Positions 6,575 to 10,261 of a stretch of DNA of 10,261 nt are shown one piece after another. The notes beneath the pieces are model-generated. The model did not search any database and was not told the origin of the DNA. It saw only the letters and a program-made list of their open reading frames with translations. Position 1 is the first letter of the stretch. Every line of letters begins with the position of its first letter. Source of the DNA: Bacilli bacterium. Its GTDB lineage: Bacteria; Bacillota_I; Bacilli_A; RF39; UBA660. Both the position numbers and the translations under genes were made by a program. The stretch is taken from positions 1 to 10,261 of the forward strand of contig JAILQR010000042.1 of NCBI GenBank assembly GCA_024698845.1, read 5' to 3'.

Positions 6575-7770
6575 TGAATATTGAATTATTATCTCCAGCT
6601 GGTGATTTAGAAAGATTAAAACTAGCATTTCATTATGGAGCAGATGCATGTTACATAGGTGGTAAAGAATATAGTTTAAGAGCTAACGCAAAAAACTTTT
6701 CTCTTGATGAAATAAAAGAAGCTGTTAATTATGCTCATAACTTAGGTAAAAAAGTATATGTAACGGTAAATATTATATTCCATAATGAAAACTTAGACGG
6801 AGTACTTAAATACTTAAAAGATTTAGCATCTATTAATGTTGATGCCGTAATAGTAAGTGATCTTGCTATTGTAAATTTAATTAATGAAAATAATATTCCA
6901 CTAGAAATTCATTTATCTACTCAAGCAAGTACACTTAATAGTTTTGCAGCAACATTTTGGAAAAACTTAAATGTTAAAAGAATAGTTCTTGCAAGAGAAG
7001 CCTCTAAAGAGGATATGATAGCTATTAAAAATAGAACTAACCTAGACCTAGAAGTATTTATTCATGGAGCTATGTGTACATCATTTAGTGGTAGATGCGT
7101 TTTATCTAACTATGCTACTAATAGAGATTCAAACCGTGGTGGTTGTGCTCAAGTATGTCGTTGGATGTTTAATATAAATGGATCTGATAATACTTTTATG
7201 ATGATGCCTAAAGATTTAAATATGTCTAATCATATTAAAGAGCTAATTGATTTAGGAGCTAACTCATTTAAAGTTGAAGGAAGAATGCGTTCTATTTATT
7301 ATGTTGCATCTATTATAATGACATATAGAAAGATAATTGATAAAACTTTAGATGGAAGCATAACTGATAGTGATTTAAAATATTATGTCAGTATTTTAAA
7401 TAGAACAGCAAATAGAGAATCTGCACCACAATTTTTCTTAAAACTTCCAACATATAAAGAACAATACTTTAATGGAAGGGAAGAATTATCTAATCAAGAT
7501 TTCTTAGGAATAGTAAAAGATTATGATGAAGAAAATCAAATGGTTATTTTAGAAGAAAGAAATTTCTTTCAAAAAGGTGATGTTGCAGAATTTATTGGAC
7601 CTAACTTAGAAACATTTACTTACGAAATAAATAATATATATGATGAAGAGGGAAATTTAATTGAAGCAGCAAGACATCCTAGAATGATTGTTAAACTTCC
7701 TATTTCAGTTAAGCTAAATAAAGATGATATTATGAGAATAAAAGTGTTTGACAAAAAAGACTTTATATAG
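6574..7770 (+). CDS. trhP2: TrhP2, prephenate-dependent tRNA uridine(34) hydroxylase subunit (U32 family)
   Basis: This is a U32-family protein (once called peptidase or collagenase) of 398 residues; B. subtilis YrrO has about 420. The N-terminus ELLSPAGDLERLKLAFHYGAD, with LRANAKNFS (35-43), starts the TIM-barrel-like core. The family signature is complete: HGAMC, SGRC and GGCAQVCRW, with cysteines 168, 175, 191 and 195 as expected ligands of an iron-sulfur cluster. FKVEGRMRS lies at about residues 229-237. The C-terminal part (about 300-398) is the small beta-rich domain of the longer U32 members. Known role: with TrhP1 it forms 5-hydroxyuridine at wobble position 34, which TrmR then methylates, widening codon reading by tRNAs such as tRNA-Ala. 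AAAGGA (6556-6561) lies inside trhP1. The gene ends in TAG, and no terminator is visible before greA. Confidence 0.9.
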   Translation: MNIELLSPAGDLERLKLAFHYGADACYIGGKEYSLRANAKNFSLDEIKEAVNYAHNLGKKVYVTVNIIFHNENLDGVLKYLKDLASINVDAVIVSDLAIVNLINENNIPLEIHLSTQASTLNSFAATFWKNLNVKRIVLAREASKEDMIAIKNRTNLDLEVFIHGAMCTSFSGRCVLSNYATNRDSNRGGCAQVCRWMFNINGSDNTFMMMPKDLNMSNHIKELIDLGANSFKVEGRMRSIYYVASIIMTYRKIIDKTLDGSITDSDLKYYVSILNRTANRESAPQFFLKLPTYKEQYFNGREELSNQDFLGIVKDYDEENQMVILEERNFFQKGDVAEFIGPNLETFTYEINNIYDEEGNLIEAARHPRMIVKLPISVKLNKDDIMRIKVFDKKDFI

Positions 7771-7776
7771 TATTCT
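7748..7776 (+). promoter_or_regulatory. Candidate promoter for greA
   Basis: A full-consensus -35, TTGACA (7748-7753), lies in the last codons of trhP2. After exactly 17 bases comes TATTCT (7771-7776), which matches four of six -10 positions. The start would be near 7783, about 30 bases before the greA ATG. The -10 is only moderate and no TG extension is present. It would give greA expression independent of the tRNA-modification operon. Confidence 0.45.
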
Positions 7777-7812
7777 TGAATAGTATTTTGTAAATAAAAG
7801 GAGTGTTGCTCT

Positions 7813-8280
7813 ATGGCAAACGCAGATAAAATAATGGTAACTGCTGAAGGTTACTTAGAATTAGAAAATGAATTAAATGAACTTAAAAATGTTCGTCGTC
7901 CTGAAATTATTCAAGCTATTAAAGAAGCAAGAGCTTTAGGAGATCTTTCTGAAAATGCTGACTATGATGCAGCCAGAAATGAACAAGCTCAAGTTGAAGG
8001 AAGAATTAAAGAACTTGAATACAGAATTGAACATTGTGAAATTATAGATAACAAAAAGAAAAATCAAGTATCACTTGGGTCTACTATCGTTATTAAATAT
8101 GATGATGGTGAAGAAGAAGAATATATGATTGTTGGTTCACTTGAAGCTGATCCATTTAATAACCGTATTTCTAATGAATCTCCAATTGGAACTGCTGTTC
8201 TTGGTAAAAAACAAGGCGATGTAGTTTCAGTTGTATCTCCAAATGGTTCATATGATGTTACAATATTAAAAATAAAATAA
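7813..8280 (+). CDS. greA: Transcription elongation factor GreA
   Basis: GreA binds the RNA polymerase secondary channel and stimulates cleavage of backtracked transcripts. The protein has 155 residues, the usual length. The N-terminal coiled coil (about residues 10-78) carries the tip motif GDLSENADYDAARNEQ (43-58), with D44 and E47 the conserved acidic pair that helps hold the catalytic magnesium. The C-terminal FKBP-like domain (about 82-155) shows LGSTIVIKYDDGEEEEYMIVG, NRISNESPIGTAVLGKKQGD and a final beta strand YDVTILKIK. AAAGGAG (7797-7803) sits nine bases upstream of ATG. The gene lies in the same place as in B. subtilis except that udk does not separate it from the U32 gene. A clear terminator follows at once. 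Confidence 0.97.
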   Translation: MANADKIMVTAEGYLELENELNELKNVRRPEIIQAIKEARALGDLSENADYDAARNEQAQVEGRIKELEYRIEHCEIIDNKKKNQVSLGSTIVIKYDDGEEEEYMIVGSLEADPFNNRISNESPIGTAVLGKKQGDVVSVVSPNGSYDVTILKIK

Positions 8281-8306
8281 TATGCTTTAATAAAGCATAT
8301 TTTTTT
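8281..8306 (+). terminator. Rho-independent terminator after greA
   Basis: The inverted repeat TATGCTTTA (8281-8289) and TAAAGCATA (8291-8299) directly follows the greA stop. It forms about seven pairs around a short loop, followed by seven T at 8300-8306. It ends the operon and separates it from tig. Confidence 0.88.
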
Positions 8307-8339
8307 ATTGTCAAATATAAGAAAAATGCCCTAAATAAG

Positions 8340-8368
8340 TTGTTTTTATGGGTTAAATAGTATATAAT
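8340..8368 (+). promoter_or_regulatory. Sigma-A-type promoter of tig
   Basis: A perfect -10, TATAAT, lies at 8363-8368. The -35 TTGTTT (8340-8345) is 17 bases upstream and matches three of six positions. The predicted start is near 8375, about 23 bases before the tig ATG. An imperfect inverted repeat (8329-8335 with 8345-8352, one bulged T) overlaps the -35 and could be an operator, though it may be chance in such AT-rich DNA. No CIRCE element is present. Confidence 0.75.
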
Positions 8369-8397
8369 AACTACGTGTTTTGAAAGGAATGTTATAA

Positions 8398-9651
8398 ATG
8401 GCAAAAAACGTTAAAGAAGTAGAAATTAAATTTGAAGGTGCTGAATGGGAAAAATACCTAGATAAAGCTTTCAAAAAGAAAAATAAAGATACAAAAATTG
8501 ATGGATTTAGAAAAGGTCAAGCTCCAAAAGACATGTTTATCAAAAAGTTTGGTATTGAATCATTATTTATGGATGCTGTTGATTTTGCTATAGATGATGC
8601 TTACAAAAAAGCATTAGAAGAAAGCAAAATTATTCCAGTAGTTGAACCTAAATTAGATGTTAAATCTATTGATAAAGATAAAGTTGAATTTAAATTTACT
8701 ATCGTATCTAAACCTGAAGTTAAATTAGGCGAATATAAAAATTTAGGAATCAAAAAAGAAAAAGTTAAAGCCACTAAAGAAGAGGTAGACAATGAAGTTG
8801 AAGCTTTAAGAACTCAAATGGCTGAAATCGTATCTAAAGATGAAAAAGGTAAAGTTGAAGAAAAAGATACAGCTGTAATTGATTTCATTGGATATGTTGA
8901 TGGAAAAGAATTAGAAGGTGGAAAAGGAGAAAACTTCCCACTAGAAATTGGTAGTCATTCATTTATTCCAGGATTCGAAGAAGGATTAGTTGGAATGAAA
9001 TCTGGTGAAACTAAAACATTAGAACTTGAATTCCCTAAAGATTATGTTAAAGATCTAGCTGGTAAAAAAGTTAAATTTGATGTAACAGTACATGAAATTA
9101 AAACTCGTAAACTTCCAGAACTAGGTGAAGAATTCTATAAAGATTTAGGATACGAAGATATGAAAACTGAAGCAGACTTTAGAAAAGAAGTTGAATCAGT
9201 TTTAGTTGAAAGAAAACAAAAAGAATTAGATGATAAATTCTTAGATGATTGTTTAGATAAAGCTGCAGATAACATGAAAGTTGAAATCAATGACGAAATC
9301 ATTGATGATGAAATTCATCGCATGATTCATGATGTTGAACATAAACTTCAAATGCAAGGACTAACAATTGAACAATACTATGAATTTACTGGATTAACTC
9401 ATGAAAAAATGCATGAACAAATGCATGATGAAGCAGTTAAAAGAATTAAATATCGTTATTTAATTGAAGCTGTTGCTGATGCTGAAAAAATCGAATTTAC
9501 TAAAAAAGAAGTAGATGCTAAAGCAGATGAAATGGCTAAGAACTATGGAATAACTAAAGATGAACTTTTAAAAGCTTATGGTTCTGATGAAATTGTTAAA
9601 TATGATATGAAAATGCATAAAGCACTTGAAATCATCAAAGAAAATAATTAA
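8398..9651 (+). CDS. tig: Trigger factor, ribosome-associated chaperone and prolyl isomerase
   Basis: Trigger factor binds ribosomes at the peptide exit and shields nascent chains. The protein has 417 residues, slightly under the usual 425-430. The N-terminal ribosome-binding domain carries the signature GFRKGQAP (36-43). The FKBP-type prolyl isomerase domain spans about 156-236 (DTAVIDFIGYVDGKELEGG, IPGFEEGLVGMKSGE, VKFDVTVHEIK). The helical C-terminal chaperone arms span about 240-417, with LQMQGLTIEQYYEFTGLT matching the Bacillus type. The signature starts eight or so residues earlier than in E. coli, so the first strand of the ribosome-binding domain is short. No better upstream start exists, because GAAAGGA (8382-8388) is well placed for this ATG. 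The gene has its own promoter and terminator. The clpX gene that often follows tig is not adjacent here. Confidence 0.96.
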   Translation: MAKNVKEVEIKFEGAEWEKYLDKAFKKKNKDTKIDGFRKGQAPKDMFIKKFGIESLFMDAVDFAIDDAYKKALEESKIIPVVEPKLDVKSIDKDKVEFKFTIVSKPEVKLGEYKNLGIKKEKVKATKEEVDNEVEALRTQMAEIVSKDEKGKVEEKDTAVIDFIGYVDGKELEGGKGENFPLEIGSHSFIPGFEEGLVGMKSGETKTLELEFPKDYVKDLAGKKVKFDVTVHEIKTRKLPELGEEFYKDLGYEDMKTEADFRKEVESVLVERKQKELDDKFLDDCLDKAADNMKVEINDEIIDDEIHRMIHDVEHKLQMQGLTIEQYYEFTGLTHEKMHEQMHDEAVKRIKYRYLIEAVADAEKIEFTKKEVDAKADEMAKNYGITKDELLKAYGSDEIVKYDMKMHKALEIIKENN

Positions 9652-9661
9652 TTAAAATAAT

Positions 9662-9690
9662 AGCTTCACTATAAGTGAAGCTTTCATTTT
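9662..9690 (+). terminator. Rho-independent terminator after tig
   Basis: A nine-pair perfect stem (AGCTTCACT 9662-9670 with AGTGAAGCT 9674-9682) with an ATA loop lies ten bases past the tig stop. The following T-tract is interrupted (TTCATTTT), so termination may be incomplete and the next gene could receive some read-through. I see no separate strong promoter for that gene. Confidence 0.75.
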
Positions 9691-9710
9691 GAATAAAGGA
9701 TGTGTTTATT

Positions 9711-10261
9711 ATGATGTTGGTACTAGGATTATTTATTATTCCTCTTTCAATATATTTAATTAATGAAGCAAAAGACTACAAAACTTCAGTTAAAAAAAGA
9801 AGACAAATAAATCCATCAATAATTGGTATATCTATATTATTTATTGTTATTACATTCATGGTTAATATGGAACCATTTAAATTCGATATAGAAGGTGGAA
9901 GAGATTATTTATTATTTTCCTTAATAATATTTATATTTACTCCATTTCTATGGATCCATTTAGGTTATTTTGTATTTGGAGCTACTAAATCTCTTAGAAT
10001 ACGACAAAAAGCCAAAGCTAAATCAAAAAGTGAATATATTTATTATAGAGAAACACTAAATAAGTTATCTCCAGGGTTACTAATGTATATTAGATCTTTA
10101 GACATAGATGTTAAAAAAGCAATTGCATCTTCTATACTAAAATTAAAATTAACTAAGAACATAGAAGAGAAGAGTAATAAATTTGCTGTAACAAAGAAAG
10201 ATAATCTATTAAAATCTGAAGAAATGATTCTTGATTTAATTCAAGGAAAACATTTCGATGA
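9711..10261 (+). CDS. Membrane protein, possibly DUF2207-like (3' truncated by window)
   Basis: The frame opens at ATG 9711 with AAAGGA (9695-9700) ten bases upstream and stays open for 183 codons to the window edge. A second ATG at 9714 is possible but less well spaced. The visible part has a hydrophobic segment at about residues 2-17, another at 36-51 and a longer one at 66-92. A basic stretch (RIRQKAKAKSKSE) follows, then a soluble region beginning YYRETLNKLSPGLLMYI and continuing with KKAIASSILKLKL. The pattern of YxRE, then SP, then a helix ending in a repeated leucine-lysine stretch recalls the cytosolic part of DUF2207 membrane proteins, but this is a weak likeness and function is unknown. 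Charge distribution would put the basic region and what follows in the cytosol. Composition matches the neighbouring genes, so there is no sign of transfer. Confidence 0.75.
   Translation, partial: MMLVLGLFIIPLSIYLINEAKDYKTSVKKRRQINPSIIGISILFIVITFMVNMEPFKFDIEGGRDYLLFSLIIFIFTPFLWIHLGYFVFGATKSLRIRQKAKAKSKSEYIYYRETLNKLSPGLLMYIRSLDIDVKKAIASSILKLKLTKNIEEKSNKFAVTKKDNLLKSEEMILDLIQGKHFD

Noticed and set aside
8310..8325. CtsR-like operator (GTCAAAT) upstream of tig
   Set aside because: Only one half-site fits. The second tandem half is poorly matched and the distance to the promoter is unconvincing.
8601..8792. Minus-strand open frame of 63 codons
   Set aside because: It is antisense to tig, with no start signals and low-complexity Ser/Leu content.
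1..10261. Mycoplasma-type genetic code (TGA as tryptophan)
   Set aside because: The tryptophans checked are TGG and there is no in-frame TGA. MltG also argues for a walled cell.
1..10261. Mobile element, CRISPR array, tRNA/rRNA gene or defence system
   Set aside because: No transposase, integrase, spaced direct repeats, terminal inverted repeats or tRNA/rRNA sequence was seen, and base composition looks even across the window.

Overview
The window is strongly AT-rich, densely coded chromosomal DNA with every gene on the + strand. The gene order points to a low-GC member of the Bacillota (Firmicutes). Known Bacillus subtilis order is yrrI-like, alaS, yrzL (ireB), yrrK (ruvX), yrzB, yrrL (mltG), yrrM (trmR), yrrN, yrrO, udk, greA, and this window repeats it almost gene for gene, with udk absent. 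Very high A+T, compact proteins and a shortened alanyl-tRNA synthetase suggest a genome-reduced, deep-branching Bacilli lineage (RF39-like or Erysipelotrichia-like gut bacteria). That placement is inference. All tryptophans I checked are TGG, and no gene has an in-frame TGA, so nothing suggests the Mycoplasma code. MltG indicates a peptidoglycan wall.

Layout. Positions 1-576 hold the 3' end of an AI-2E-family membrane protein. A sigma-A-type promoter (582-610) then drives a T-box leader (about 617-824). It can be folded by eye: a kink-turn, a specifier loop presenting GCT (alanine), a GGTG distal loop, the TGGTACCGC T-box and a rho-independent terminator. The leader controls a small P-loop kinase of phage-type dNMP-kinase appearance (842-1372), which overlaps alaS (1372-3117) by one base. 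A second promoter inside the alaS 3' end starts the ireB-ruvX-yrzB-mltG-trmR-trhP1-trhP2 operon (3164-7770), most of whose genes touch or overlap. greA (7813-8280) follows with a candidate promoter of its own and a clear terminator. tig (8398-9651) is monocistronic, with a promoter and a terminator. The last 551 bases open a gene for a membrane protein that I could not firmly identify and that runs off the edge.

How the genes work together. The left half concerns alanine charging of tRNA under feedback from uncharged tRNA-Ala. The middle operon carries broadly conserved Bacillota housekeeping genes: a Ser/Thr-kinase target (IreB), a YqgF-type nuclease (RuvX), a peptidoglycan terminase (MltG), and a pathway for 5-methoxyuridine at tRNA position 34 (TrhP1/TrhP2 hydroxylation, then TrmR methylation). 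GreA and trigger factor complete a transcription and protein-folding block.

I saw no mobile element, CRISPR array, rRNA, tRNA or defence island. I did not find a plainly new system. The points most worth a second look are the kinase placed between the alanine T-box and alaS, the compact AlaRS lacking its C-terminal domain, and the unidentified membrane protein at the right edge.
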